Assembly: GCF_040947875.1 (NCBI RefSeq)
Contig: NZ_JBFRXN010000001.1
Coordinates: 1,054,001-1,118,000, forward strand
Length of the DNA: 64,000 nt
Source of the DNA: Pseudomonas sp. MYb118
Lineage (GTDB): Bacteria > Pseudomonadota > Gammaproteobacteria > Pseudomonadales > Pseudomonadaceae
Reading direction: 5' to 3'
Part shown: positions 1 through 8,724 of the stretch, piece by piece
How positions within the stretch are numbered: position 1 is the stretch's first letter
Layout: each line of letters begins with the position of its first letter
The notes under the pieces: model-generated
What the model saw: the letters and a program-made list of their open reading frames with translations, nothing else
Told to the model about the DNA's origin: nothing
Databases searched by the model: none
Translations under genes and position numbers: made by a program

Positions 1-2
1 GC

Positions 3-134
3 GCGGTGTATCTGATCTACGAGAATTACGGACTGCTGACCGGGAGTGAGTCAGGATGGGTGAATGGCACACCGTTGTTTCTGGTGGTGCTGTTCTTTTA
101 CGGCGTGATGAAAGGGTCTTCCCGCAATGCTTGA
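3..134 (+). CDS. C-terminal end of a membrane protein (partial)
   Basis: An open frame runs in from the left edge and stops at TGA 132-134, giving 43 residues. It contains a hydrophobic stretch (TPLFLVVLFFYGVM) that looks like a final transmembrane helix, followed by a short polar tail ending SSRNA. The start lies outside the window, so the family cannot be named. The about 100 bases that follow, up to the convergent LysR gene, hold no other gene that I can see. Confidence 0.5.
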   Translation, partial: AVYLIYENYGLLTGSESGWVNGTPLFLVVLFFYGVMKGSSRNA

Positions 135-237
135 TTGAGCCTTTCGCCACACGCATTGGCACCGCATCGGGTCAAGTCGCGCGTTGTGACTGCAATGACT
201 GATGCGGTGATGAGACGAGGGTGGTTAACCGGGGCGC

Positions 238-1137
238 TCAAGCGTCGCCACCCTTGAACGCGCTCAAGCTCAAGTCCACGAAGCTGCGCACTTTGGGGTC
301 CATGTAGCGGCTCGAAGCGAAGACGGCGTGGACGGGGGCAGGGACCTCCGCCCACCCGGGCAGCACGCAGGATAACCTGCCGTCGGCCACATACGGCTCA
401 GCCATGAAACGAGGCAATTGCGCGATTCCCAGGCCTTCGAGCGCGAGATTCTTCGCCGCGATCGTGCTGTTGACGGCACAGCGCGGGGTGGCCGTGACTT
501 TCTCCAGGTTCGCGCCGTTCACCAGGCTCCAGTTTGAGCGGCCGCGCGTTGTCTTCATGATCAGGTCGTGCTGCTTCAGATCGCTGACAGCAGTAATCCC
601 AGGCCCTCGCTTCAAGTAATCAGGGGTCGCGTACAGCCCGTAGGACACCTCGCCCAGCTTGCGCGCCGAAAGTCCTGAATCCTCGAGTGTGCCGACGCGA
701 ATGGCAACATCGAAGCCTTCATGAATGATGTCGACCAAACGGTTGGTGTATTCCGCCTCCACCGTCACCTTCGGGGCCTGGCGCAGGAATGCGGCGATCC
801 AGCGGTCCACGACCATGGTGCCGAACTCAGAACCGGCGGTGATTTTAAGCAGCCCTTTCGGCTCCCTGGATTGCTGCGCCACGGCCGCTTCAGCGGCCTC
901 GGCGGCAGTCAGGATGCACATGGCGCGTTCGAAGTAGTCGCGTCCGACTTCCGTCACGCTCAGCCGGCGCGTGGAGCGGATGAGCAATTGTGCGCCGAGC
1001 TTTTCTTCCATGCGGCGCACGATGCGGCTGACTCGAGCCTTATCCGTGCCAAGTCGGTCCGCTGCCGTCGTGAAAGAGCCATCGGTGACGACGGCGGCGA
1101 AGACTCTCATTTCCGGTAAATCAATTGATGTGTTCAT
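238..1137 (-). CDS. LysR-family transcriptional regulator
   Basis: A 299-residue DNA-binding regulator. The N-terminus (MRVFAAVVTDGSFTTAADRL, then a VSRIVRRMEEKLG recognition helix) is the classic LysR winged helix-turn-helix, and the rest is the periplasmic-binding-like effector domain (VDIIHEGFDVAIRVG is typical of the YafC/DsdC-like branch). The frame is open 63 codons further upstream, but the ATG at 1137 aligns with family N-termini, so I use it. The gene is divergent from a reductase gene at 1270. The 132-base gap between them should hold the operator. Target genes are inferred to be the two reductases and the SDR downstream. Confidence 0.9.
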   Translation of the reverse strand: MNTSIDLPEMRVFAAVVTDGSFTTAADRLGTDKARVSRIVRRMEEKLGAQLLIRSTRRLSVTEVGRDYFERAMCILTAAEAAEAAVAQQSREPKGLLKITAGSEFGTMVVDRWIAAFLRQAPKVTVEAEYTNRLVDIIHEGFDVAIRVGTLEDSGLSARKLGEVSYGLYATPDYLKRGPGITAVSDLKQHDLIMKTTRGRSNWSLVNGANLEKVTATPRCAVNSTIAAKNLALEGLGIAQLPRFMAEPYVADGRLSCVLPGWAEVPAPVHAVFASSRYMDPKVRSFVDLSLSAFKGGDA

Positions 1138-1151
1138 GGACAACAGTCTGT
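1124..1151. repeat. First copy of a duplicated LysR/promoter segment
   Basis: The 28 bases here match 2149-2176 at 26 positions; the shared core is GGACAACAGTCTGT. This copy spans the first codons of the LysR gene and the start of the divergent promoter region. In both copies CTACAGTG follows about 47 bases later. It suggests that the regulator's 5' end and its operator were duplicated in front of the second reductase gene. Confidence 0.7.
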
Positions 1152-1269
1152 GACTTTGGACTCCATTTATCAATCGACCGAGCGAATCTACAGTGCGCCC
1201 CAGGCACCACGTGGTGCTGAACGTCTCTCGGCGCACTACCGCCGAATTGCCATAGAAGGAAGATTCAAG

Positions 1270-2073
1270 ATGACCCAAACCATCGGCATTATCGGCTCCG
1301 GCCTGGTGGGCAAGGCAGTCGCTCATCTGGCGGTTGCAGCAGGCTACAACGTCGTGATCAGCAATTCTCGCGGCCCTGAATCCCTTTCCGGGTTGGTACA
1401 GGAACTGGGCCCTCTTGCCCGTGCAGGCTCGGTGGCGGAGGCGATCGCCGCCAGCGATATCGTTTCATTGGCCATTCCGCTGGCGAACTTCAAAACCCTG
1501 CCGGCCGACCAGTTCGTCGGCAAGGTGGTGCTCGATCAAACCAATTACTACCCGGGAATGGGCGATTTTCGTCGGGCCGATCTCGATCACGGTCAATTGA
1601 CGTCGAGCGAACTGGTCCAGCAACACCTCAAAGGTGCGAAGGTGGTAAAGGGCATCCACAACATCGGCTGGATCCACATGCAATACAACGCTCGTCCCAA
1701 GGGGGATGCCGAACGTACGACCTTGCCGATCGCGGGTGACGACACCGCGGCGAAGGAAACCGTCACGCGTTTCATCGAGACTGTCGGATACAACGTGGTC
1801 GATGCCGGTTCACTCGCTGACAGCTGGCGTATCGAACCCAACACGCCGATCTACTTCTGGCCTTATGCGCCTGCCGTTCCCGATGGCCTGACCGAGGAAG
1901 AGGCGAAAAATGTCTACCGTCAACGGGGCAAACCGATGTCGCCGGAGCAGGCTCGTCAGTTGATCAGCACTACCAAGAGCCCATCGCCTATCGGCGGGAC
2001 GCTGGAAGGTCTTCCACCCATCCACATTGCCCTGTTTCTTGAGCTGGCCAGCGCAAACACTGTCCAGGGCTGA
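1270..2073 (+). CDS. NADP-dependent oxidoreductase, F420-dependent reductase family
   Basis: This 267-residue cytosolic protein opens with a Rossmann nucleotide-binding motif (IGIIGSGLVGKAVAHLA). A conserved SNSRGP stretch follows at about residue 34, where NADP phosphate is normally held in this family. The frame runs 40 codons further up to 1150, but ATG 1270 follows GAAGGAAGATTCAAG and starts directly at the fold, so I chose it. It resembles the 'NADP oxidoreductase, coenzyme F420-dependent' family that Pseudomonas carries without F420. The substrate is unknown. It is divergent from a LysR gene and followed by a relative at 2252 and an SDR at 2998. Confidence 0.8.
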   Translation: MTQTIGIIGSGLVGKAVAHLAVAAGYNVVISNSRGPESLSGLVQELGPLARAGSVAEAIAASDIVSLAIPLANFKTLPADQFVGKVVLDQTNYYPGMGDFRRADLDHGQLTSSELVQQHLKGAKVVKGIHNIGWIHMQYNARPKGDAERTTLPIAGDDTAAKETVTRFIETVGYNVVDAGSLADSWRIEPNTPIYFWPYAPAVPDGLTEEEAKNVYRQRGKPMSPEQARQLISTTKSPSPIGGTLEGLPPIHIALFLELASANTVQG

Positions 2074-2148
2074 GACCTCTACACCGTACGCCAGCCTGGC
2101 TGGCGTCCGGTGATCTTGAGGGGGCGCCGGTTTTACTCGTGCAGTGAA

Positions 2149-2176
2149 ATTGATGTCTTCAAGGACAACAGTCTGT
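2149..2176. repeat. Second copy of the duplicated LysR/promoter segment
   Basis: This is the partner of 1124-1151, with two mismatches over 28 bases. Read on the minus strand it still resembles the LysR N-terminal codons (TTGAAGACATCAATT against ATGAACACATCAATT), but no gene continues. It is followed by TTTATC and CTACAGTG at the same spacing as in the first copy. It lies 76 bases ahead of the second reductase, so it probably supplies that gene with the same regulated promoter. Confidence 0.7.
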
Positions 2177-2251
2177 CGTTATCCATGCTATTTATCTATT
2201 TTTCATGCCTCCCTACAGTGATGTCTTTCACTGTGAGAAAGAGAGGCTGTA

Positions 2252-2950
2252 ATGAAGATAGGAATACTGAACACCGGTAACGTTGGCAGCCGGCTCGCGC
2301 GGGCCTGGGCTGCTGCCGATCATCAGTTGGTGCTCGCCAAGGATGGCGAGGATCGCAAGATTGCGCCGTTGCTTGCCGAACTGGGTGACCGCGCCAGCCT
2401 GGGCAGTTTTGAACAGGCGGCTCAGTTTGGCGACGCTGTGTTGTTCTCGGTCTATTGGCCCCGGGCAGACGCCGTGATTGACGCGGTGGGCAGCGCGCTC
2501 GACGGCAAGATCGTGATCGAGACCATGAATCCGCTCGGCGTCACTGACAACTTTGTGCACTTCCATGACCACGCCTTCATGCGTGACAACTCGACCGCCG
2601 AGTATCTGCAACAACGCCTGCCGCGCGCACGGGTGGTCAAGGCATTCAGCCTGTTGGCTGCGCCGGTGCTGGAGGAGGCGGCCTGGTCGTCCTCGCCATC
2701 CAGGCCCAACGTTTTCTACGCGACGAATGACCAGGAGGCCGGCCAGGTCGTACGCCGTTTGATTGAAGACGCAGGCTTCACGCCGATCAATGCGGGTTCT
2801 TTGCAGGCCGCCCGCCAACTGGAGCAGCTTGGCGTTCTGCTGCACCACATTGCCGAGCACGAATACAACGGCGATGCCGACTTGATTCGGCTGGGTGTCT
2901 CGATTGTCGAGGCGATTCCAGGACCCATCGTGCGCGAGCGAATGGCCTGA
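2252..2950 (+). CDS. NAD(P)-binding protein, F420-dependent NADP reductase-like
   Basis: A 232-residue protein beginning MKIGILNTGNVGSRLARAWA, a Rossmann dinucleotide-binding motif. It continues with the pattern of the 'NADPH-dependent F420 reductase' family: an acidic strand, VVIETMNPLG, and a KAFSLLAAPVLEE region. An AGAGAGGCTGT stretch upstream serves as ribosome binding site. It is a distant relative of the protein at 1270. Its promoter region looks like a duplicate of the LysR-controlled one, and an SDR follows 47 bases later, so the three are probably one redox regulon. The actual electron acceptor cannot be read from sequence. Confidence 0.75.
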   Translation: MKIGILNTGNVGSRLARAWAAADHQLVLAKDGEDRKIAPLLAELGDRASLGSFEQAAQFGDAVLFSVYWPRADAVIDAVGSALDGKIVIETMNPLGVTDNFVHFHDHAFMRDNSTAEYLQQRLPRARVVKAFSLLAAPVLEEAAWSSSPSRPNVFYATNDQEAGQVVRRLIEDAGFTPINAGSLQAARQLEQLGVLLHHIAEHEYNGDADLIRLGVSIVEAIPGPIVRERMA

Positions 2951-2997
2951 AGCGCCTGCTCACCCCAACCAGCATTCGAGTTTTTAGGGAGTTTCAG

Positions 2998-3765
2998 ATG
3001 CCACAATCGCTTTTGGAAAAAACCGCCCTGGTCACAGGTGGATCGCGGGGAATCGGTCGGTCGATAGCAGAGCGCCTGGCGCGAGAAGGCGCAACGGTCG
3101 CTTTGACCTATAACGCCAACAAGTCCGCCGCCGATGAGGTGGTCGAGGGAATCCGGAGTGCCGGAGGCAGCGCCTTCGCGCTACAGGCTGATCTGGCTGA
3201 TGTGCAGGCCATACCGGCATTGTTCGAACAGCTGGACCGAGAGCTCAGCGACCGAAACGGCAGTAAAGCGCTCGACATTCTCGTCAACAATGCCGGGAAT
3301 TCCGGCTGGGGCAGTTTCCGCGACGCAACCCCGGACAACTGGGATGCCATTTTTGCGGTCCACGCCCGAGCGCCGTTTTTCGTTGTTCAAGCGGCGCTCA
3401 GTCGTCTGCGCGATAACGGGCGAATCATCAACATCACCTCCGGTGCTGGCTCGCGGGCCATGTCGGCAGTGCCAATCTATTCAATGGCCAAAGCCAGTAT
3501 CAATAACCTGACCCACGCGCTTGCCCAGGAACTGGGCCCCTACGGCATCACGGTGAATGCCGTGGCGCCGGGCTGGGTACGAACAGATATGAACGCGGCC
3601 GTGCGTGAAAACGCCGACATGGTGAAAATGATCGAGGCCGACACCGCACTGGGCCGCTTCGGAGAGACCGGCGACATCGCCGCACTCGTGGCGTATCTGG
3701 CGGGCGATGAAAGCCGATGGGTGACGGCTCAGATCATTGAGGCAAGTGGCGGCTACAAGCTATAA
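2998..3765 (+). CDS. Short-chain dehydrogenase/reductase, FabG-like
   Basis: A 255-residue NAD(P)H-dependent oxidoreductase of the classical SDR type. It has TGGSRGIGRSIA near the N-terminus for cofactor binding, NNAGN in the middle, and the catalytic Ser-Tyr-Lys set (ITSGAGSR, then YSMAK). The VNAVAPGWVRTDM stretch is typical of 3-oxoacyl-ACP reductase relatives. GGGAGTTTCAG provides the ribosome binding site before ATG 2998. It sits 47 bases behind the second reductase and is likely cotranscribed with it. The substrate is unknown. A long hairpin at 3808 separates it from the convergent MFS gene. Confidence 0.85.
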   Translation: MPQSLLEKTALVTGGSRGIGRSIAERLAREGATVALTYNANKSAADEVVEGIRSAGGSAFALQADLADVQAIPALFEQLDRELSDRNGSKALDILVNNAGNSGWGSFRDATPDNWDAIFAVHARAPFFVVQAALSRLRDNGRIINITSGAGSRAMSAVPIYSMAKASINNLTHALAQELGPYGITVNAVAPGWVRTDMNAAVRENADMVKMIEADTALGRFGETGDIAALVAYLAGDESRWVTAQIIEASGGYKL

Positions 3766-3807
3766 ACCCGTCCGCTGTTTTCGGGACTGAACAGTCCTCA
3801 CCGGGCT

Positions 3808-3841
3808 GTCGGGCTGGCGTGATGCAACCCGCCAGCCCGAC
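3808..3841. terminator. Perfect hairpin between convergent genes
   Basis: GTCGGGCTGGCG pairs with CGCCAGCCCGAC around a 10-base loop. It lies between the SDR stop at 3765 and the MFS stop at 3847. There is no T-run after it on either strand, so it may be a weak two-way terminator or an mRNA end stabiliser. Confidence 0.5.
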
Positions 3842-3846
3842 ATCAC

Positions 3847-5121
3847 TCAACCGGCCTTGGCCAGGTCGTCTTCGGCCTCGTGAGCCTGCACCGCCTGCGC
3901 AAGGTCTTCGGTCATGCGCAATTCGACGCCCGTCGCCGAATACTGCGCCGCCGCGGCAAACGGCGCCGAAGCCACTGGCACCGGGTGCTCGCGACGACGC
4001 CAGACGAAGAATGCCACCATCGCCAGGTTGATCACCGCAAACGCCCAGAACAGCCCCGACGGCCCGCCCCAGGTCATGACCGGGGAAATGGCCATCGGGC
4101 TGACCGCAGAGCCCAGCGAGTTGATCAGCAGCAGGCCCTGGATCATGCGCACCAGCGCTCCGTCCGGCGCGCTGTCGGCGGCGTGGCTGACCGCCACCGG
4201 GTATACGGCGAACACACCGCCACCGAGCAGGAACATCACCAGCAACATCGGCCAACCCGAAGGTGGCAACAACACGGCAGTGACCGATAGCACGGCGCAG
4301 GCGGCGGCCAGGATGATCAGCACGCTCTGGCGGTCCTTGCGGTCCGACCAGCGTCCGACCGGGTATTGCAGGACCATGGCGCCGAAAATCACCGCCGCCA
4401 TCATGTGCCCGACCTCAGTCACGTTCAGCCCGACTTTCTGCAGGTACAGCGGCAGTAGGGTGTACACCGCCGCGATGGCCACACCGGAACCAAAACAGCC
4501 CATGACGCCCGTCGGGGTGATTTTCAGCAACTTGCCCGGGTGCAACGGTTCGGCGCGCTCCACCAGCGGCGTGACCTTGGGCAGCATGACGATCGGCACC
4601 AGCGACAGCGATGCCAGCATGGCCGCAATGGTAAACGGCACCGCTTCGCCAGCCCCCATCACCGTGCCCAGGCTCAACTGGCCGAGCAGGCCGGCGCTGT
4701 AGAGCGCGATCATGTACAGCGCCAGCAGGCGCCCGCGAATTTTTGGTTCGGCCACCAGCAGCAGCCAGCTTTCCACCACCAGGTACACACCGACGATGGC
4801 CCAGCCGTTGATCAGGCGCAGGGCCGACCAGATCCACGGGTCGCTGCACAGCCCTTGCAGGGAAATGGTCACCGCGATCAGCGCGGCAAAGCAGCTGTAG
4901 GCCCGAATATGGCCGATGCGCGAAATCAGCCGCTCGTTGAACACCGACCCCAACGTCAGGCCGATGAAATACGCCGACGACACCACCCCCACCATCGTCG
5001 CGGAGAAGCCCATGGCATCCAGGCGCAGCGTCGTCAGCGACGACATCAGCGCGCTGCTGATGCTCATGATGAACAAACCCAATAGCGGAGCCAGCGCCAT
5101 GGACAGCAATTGCACAGACAT
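3847..5121 (-). CDS. MFS transporter, YcaD-like
   Basis: This 424-residue inner-membrane protein has about twelve hydrophobic helices in two halves and a hydrophilic C-terminal tail. It has MFS loop motifs such as GRWSDRKDRQSVL between helices 8 and 9, and RGRLLALYM. The Y-F-I-G-L-T-L-G-S start of helix 2 and VVESWLLLVAE resemble the YcaD/YfkF branch of predicted effluxers. The frame opens upstream at 5163, but ATG 5121 is preceded by GAGGTCGTT and begins at the first helix. It appears to be a single-gene unit. The substrate cannot be deduced. Confidence 0.8.
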   Translation of the reverse strand: MSVQLLSMALAPLLGLFIMSISSALMSSLTTLRLDAMGFSATMVGVVSSAYFIGLTLGSVFNERLISRIGHIRAYSCFAALIAVTISLQGLCSDPWIWSALRLINGWAIVGVYLVVESWLLLVAEPKIRGRLLALYMIALYSAGLLGQLSLGTVMGAGEAVPFTIAAMLASLSLVPIVMLPKVTPLVERAEPLHPGKLLKITPTGVMGCFGSGVAIAAVYTLLPLYLQKVGLNVTEVGHMMAAVIFGAMVLQYPVGRWSDRKDRQSVLIILAAACAVLSVTAVLLPPSGWPMLLVMFLLGGGVFAVYPVAVSHAADSAPDGALVRMIQGLLLINSLGSAVSPMAISPVMTWGGPSGLFWAFAVINLAMVAFFVWRRREHPVPVASAPFAAAAQYSATGVELRMTEDLAQAVQAHEAEDDLAKAG

Positions 5122-5388
5122 AACGACCTCAGTGATCAAACAGATAGGCATCGTTGCTGGCATGGGCTTTATTGGAATTGTGCAGCGGGCAACTCAGGGC
5201 GCGCATCTTAGCGGGCATGAGCGCGCTGTTGAAGACTGCGGCCGGAAGATTTTCGAGGCATCTTCCAGCGGGCCGATGTTCGGCTGGGTAATTTCATTAT
5301 CTGCAATAATCAATTGCGTTTTCAAGAGATTCTCTACATCCATGCATTTGTCCGAGGATGGCTTCAGTGTGCTATCCGGAGATCATTC

Positions 5389-6477
5389 ATGGCTGTTTCA
5401 GACCTGTTCAAACCGCTCTCGCTGCTGCATGGCCCGGCGATGAGCAACCGCTTCATGCTGGCCCCGCTGACCAATCAACAAAGCGAGCGCGATGGTTGCG
5501 CCTCCGAGTTCGATCAACAATGGATCGAACAGGTGGCCCAGGGCGGCTATGGGCTGATTCAAACCTGCGCCACGACGGTGGAATCCAGTGGCATCGCCTT
5601 CGAACGTCAATTGGGGATCCACAGCGATCACCATCTGCGTGGCCTGAGCCAGATGGCCGCCGCGATTCGCCGCGGCGGCGGATTATCGGCGGTGCAACTG
5701 CACCACGCCGGTCACCGTGCCCGAGCGCAATTCGGCGGTGTGCCCGCGCCGGCTTCCGCATCCACCTTGCCGGGTATCAAGGCCTTGACCACCGAAGAGG
5801 TGGAGCGCATTCGCGACAGCTTCGTCGCTGCCGCCAGGAGGGCAGAGCTGGCGGGATTCGACGGCGTCGCCCTGCATGGTGCCTTTGGCTGGATTCTCTC
5901 TGAGTTCATGTCCCCGCTGCTCAATGACCGCACCGACCGGTTTGGCGGCAGCGTCGAGAACCGTGCACGTTTGACCGTCGAGGTGATCGAAGGCATCAGG
6001 CGCGTCTGCGGTCCCCAATTTCAGATCGGCTGGCGCCTGTCTGTCGAACGCTACGGCCTGCAACTCGACGAATTGCGGGAAATCGCCGCCGACTTTTTCG
6101 ACCGCGAGCTGATCGACTACCTCGACCTTGCCCTGTGGGACTCTGCCCAGATCGTCCAGGAAGGAACATTCAAGGGGCAGGCCATGCTCAGCATTTTCAC
6201 CAACCTGCGCCGTCGCGGCGTGCGGGTCGGCACGGCGGGCCGGGTCATGAGCGCGCAGCGAGCGGCGCAACTGCTGGAAGAGGGGTGCGACTTCGTGCTG
6301 ATCGGCAGGGCGGGCATTCTCAAGACCGATTTTCCGCGCCAGGTCAGGGCCAACCCGCAATACGAAAGCCCGCAACTGCCGGTCACCGCCGAGTACCTGC
6401 GTACCTGCGGGCTGAGTGAGCGGTTCTTCAATTACATGTGTGAGTGGCCGAGTGTGGTTTTACCGGAAAGCATTTGA
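5389..6477 (+). CDS. NADH:flavin oxidoreductase (old yellow enzyme family)
   Basis: A 362-residue FMN-dependent TIM-barrel oxidoreductase. The N-terminal SNRFMLAPLTNQ holds the flavin-contacting loop. VQLHHAGHRA and FDGVALHGAFGWILSEFMSP carry the usual active-site His and the barrel strand, and GTAGRVMSAQRAAQLLEEG with FVLIGRAGI forms the C-terminal phosphate-binding region. A frame continues upstream to 5314, but ATG 5389 (MAVSDLFKPLSL) aligns with family starts. It stands alone, convergent with nothing and 267 bases from the divergent MFS gene. The likely role is reduction of enone or nitro compounds. Confidence 0.85.
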   Translation: MAVSDLFKPLSLLHGPAMSNRFMLAPLTNQQSERDGCASEFDQQWIEQVAQGGYGLIQTCATTVESSGIAFERQLGIHSDHHLRGLSQMAAAIRRGGGLSAVQLHHAGHRARAQFGGVPAPASASTLPGIKALTTEEVERIRDSFVAAARRAELAGFDGVALHGAFGWILSEFMSPLLNDRTDRFGGSVENRARLTVEVIEGIRRVCGPQFQIGWRLSVERYGLQLDELREIAADFFDRELIDYLDLALWDSAQIVQEGTFKGQAMLSIFTNLRRRGVRVGTAGRVMSAQRAAQLLEEGCDFVLIGRAGILKTDFPRQVRANPQYESPQLPVTAEYLRTCGLSERFFNYMCEWPSVVLPESI

Positions 6478-6712
6478 GGGATCGGGTCGCATAGAGTGTG
6501 CCCTTAACGGGAGAGTCAACGGATGGCAGCCGCAGCGGCTTACTGACGCAGATAGAGAGGTTGCGCGCTGAAAAGCGCAGCAGACGATACTGCTTCATAG
6601 GGGGCTGTGTGTCGAATCACTGGCTGATGGCCTTTTGCTTCTACTGAATTCGCTCTAGAATCAGCCCCCGCAGCCAACGTGACTGCGCTCTTGAATCAGC
6701 AAGGAAGTCGAT

Positions 6713-7348
6713 ATGCAATTTGGAAAAGCCATGGCGTTTGCCCTGGCATTGAGTCTCGGTGGATGCGCAAGCTTCACCAAGGATGAAGTGGCGCGGGTCG
6801 ATCTGCCCTCGATGGCCAGCTACGCGAACAAGCCCAACGTCTATGTGGATTTCGATTTCTACCAGGGCGACCCCGGCAACGCTCAGGCCAACGAGGTTCC
6901 ACAGGCGCGGGAGATGCTCAAGCCCGACCTCAAGCGCGCGTTCAACGAGTCCGGTCTTTTCGGTCGTGTCAGCTTCGACGAGTTCGACAAGCAGCCAGGT
7001 GACTACAGCCTTCGGTTGAAGGTGTACAACCACGCACCGGGTGGCGGGCAGATGGCGCTGGCGTTCATCAGTGGCCTGACCCTCACGATCATCCCTGCGC
7101 TGGCGACCGACCAATACACCATGAGCCTGGAAACCCTGGACGACCGTGGCCAGTCATTGGGCAAAACCAGTAACCACGATGCGGTGAATACCTGGATGGG
7201 CATCTGGTTCCTGCCGCTCGCGGGCAATACGCCCAAAGCGGCTGTCACCGATACCTTCAGCCGTCAGGTCAATGCGCTGCTGAAGAACTGGGTCGACAGC
7301 AACCGCATGAAGTATTCCGCTGTCGATGCCCGCATTCCTCGCGGCTGA
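6713..7348 (+). CDS. Predicted lipoprotein, unknown function
   Basis: A 211-residue envelope protein with a lipoprotein signal peptide: a hydrophobic core and lipobox LGGC with cysteine at residue 18, then ASFTKDE. The mature part has a central hydrophobic segment (MALAFISGLTLTIIPALA), so part may enter the membrane. AAGGAAGTCGAT precedes the ATG. A convergent gene at 7392 encodes another lipoprotein of similar size with the same type of closing region (NPMVQALLKSL there, NALLKNWV here), suggesting that both belong to one family of stress or envelope lipoproteins. I do not recognise the family. Confidence 0.75.
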   Translation: MQFGKAMAFALALSLGGCASFTKDEVARVDLPSMASYANKPNVYVDFDFYQGDPGNAQANEVPQAREMLKPDLKRAFNESGLFGRVSFDEFDKQPGDYSLRLKVYNHAPGGGQMALAFISGLTLTIIPALATDQYTMSLETLDDRGQSLGKTSNHDAVNTWMGIWFLPLAGNTPKAAVTDTFSRQVNALLKNWVDSNRMKYSAVDARIPRG

Positions 7349-7360
7349 CATCGAACAGAC

Positions 7361-7389
7361 AAGAGCCGCTTTTGCGGCTCTTTCTTTTT
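7361..7389. terminator. Bidirectional rho-independent terminator
   Basis: AAGAGCCGC and GCGGCTCTT form a stem around a TTTT loop. It is followed by TCTTTTT on the plus strand, and the A-rich left arm gives T residues on the minus strand. It serves both convergent lipoprotein genes. Confidence 0.85.
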
Positions 7390-7391
7390 GC

Positions 7392-7937
7392 TTACTTGAG
7401 TGCCTGAACGAACTGCGGGTCGCTGTATAGGCTCTTGAGCAGCGCCTGCACCATCGGGTTGTAATTGTTCGCCGCCGCAGGAATGGCGATCGGTCCGAAG
7501 AAGCTGCTGTCCCAATCACGCTGCACGTCTTTGGTGGTTTCATACAACACCTGGTCACCCTTGCGCAGGGTGAAGCGTGCAGCCAGTTCACCATGGCCGG
7601 TGATCACGCCGGTGTTGAGCTGGCTCTTGACCAGCTGGATCTGCAACTGCCGTTCGGCACGAGGGTCAAGCAACCCGGCGTGACGCAGCTCATCGCTGAT
7701 CGCGGCCTGAATGTGCAACGGCACACTGCCCTCGGGCGAAGAAATCGGATTCAGGCGAACCATCAGAGAACCCTGGCCAGAATCAGCATTCACCTGCGCA
7801 TCGCGTACCGGTTGCAACGGCGCGTTTTGCTTGAGCTGCTGGACATTCTGAAAGTTGGGTTCGTAGCGGGTCATGGTCACACCGCAGCCTTGCAACAGCA
7901 ATGCGCAGACGGGCAGGGCGAGGTAGAGCTTTTTCAC
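7392..7937 (-). CDS. Predicted lipoprotein, unknown function
   Basis: A 181-residue protein starting at GTG 7937 (VKKLYLALPVCALLLQGCG), with AAGGA six bases upstream. An upstream extension in the same frame lacks a signal-like start. The lipobox is LLQGC with cysteine at residue 18, so it should be anchored to the outer or inner membrane. The mature domain (PLHIQAAISDELRHAGL, then HGELAARFTLRKGDQVLYE) reads like a small surface or assembly lipoprotein that compares conditions of envelope stress, but no function is established. It shares a terminator with the convergent lipoprotein. Confidence 0.7.
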   Translation of the reverse strand: MKKLYLALPVCALLLQGCGVTMTRYEPNFQNVQQLKQNAPLQPVRDAQVNADSGQGSLMVRLNPISSPEGSVPLHIQAAISDELRHAGLLDPRAERQLQIQLVKSQLNTGVITGHGELAARFTLRKGDQVLYETTKDVQRDWDSSFFGPIAIPAAANNYNPMVQALLKSLYSDPQFVQALK

Positions 7938-8042
7938 GGCATATCCTTGCGTGAGAAGAGGGAGCGCGATTATCAATTGATAGCGTTGCGCCATCAAGTG
8001 CGCATGCTGGTGTCCATCAGGGTGCGGGGACGATCAGTCGAG

Positions 8043-8711
8043 CTATAGAACGACCCGGTAGTAATCGTTTCGATCTTCATAGGTCTCTTCCAGCACCGAC
8101 CAGCGTACAACGCTCGGTGCGTCTTCGAGCGCAGCTTCACCCGCATCCACGTCGGCCAACAGCAGGCTGATGAACGTGCAGATCTGTTCGCGGACATCAT
8201 CCGCTTTGTTGATGTGCGCAAGCGGCAAGCTGAACGTCCAGTGGTCTGCTGCGCCGTTTTCCGCTTCCCACCGAAAAAGGCGCGCGGTGCCGTCTCTCAG
8301 TCGGGTCATGGTGGCGGGCGCCAGCCCGGACATTTTGAAGCCCATGAAGTCCTCGGACCTTACGTTGGTCGGGACATCCCACAGGTTGATATGAAGCAGG
8401 GGCTCCGGGCTCAGGCCTCCCTCGAGGTTATTGCAGAGAAAACTCATCTGGAACGCGAGGTGCGCCGTCGGCTTGCGTTTGCGTGTCGGTGTGAGCGGCA
8501 AGGTCCAGGCGACATCGCTGTAAATCCAGCCGCTGGTGTCGGTCCTGTAGCTGCTGCACCACTGGCCGGGTGTGTAGACGGTGTCCATTGGTCCGTGGCT
8601 GAACAGCTGGCTGATCTCTTGCTTGATCAGTTTCGCCAGCGCTTCGCATTCCTTGGCCACTTGGGAGACGAACGCGATGGAGGCGGTGATGGCTTGGCCG
8701 GTTTCACTCAT
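8043..8711 (-). CDS. Hypothetical protein paired with a nuclease-like gene
   Basis: A 222-residue soluble protein (MSETGQAITASIAFVSQVAK start; the frame opens slightly upstream at 8762, inside the preceding gene). It has no signal peptide, membrane helix or motif that I recognise. The N-terminal third is helical with a Lys/Glu pattern, and the rest has many Trp residues in beta-like stretches (WIYSDVAWTLPL, HWTFSLPLAH). It starts 13 bases after the stop of the nuclease-like gene at 8725, so the two form an operon and probably act together. Function unknown. Confidence 0.6.
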   Translation of the reverse strand: MSETGQAITASIAFVSQVAKECEALAKLIKQEISQLFSHGPMDTVYTPGQWCSSYRTDTSGWIYSDVAWTLPLTPTRKRKPTAHLAFQMSFLCNNLEGGLSPEPLLHINLWDVPTNVRSEDFMGFKMSGLAPATMTRLRDGTARLFRWEAENGAADHWTFSLPLAHINKADDVREQICTFISLLLADVDAGEAALEDAPSVVRWSVLEETYEDRNDYYRVVL

Positions 8712-8724
8712 TGGCAATGCACTC

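Noticed and set aside
6541..6600. Small hairpins upstream of the lipoprotein at 6713
   Set aside because: GCGCGCTGAAAAGCGC and neighbours are short, without T-run or promoter-like context. Not enough for a regulatory call.
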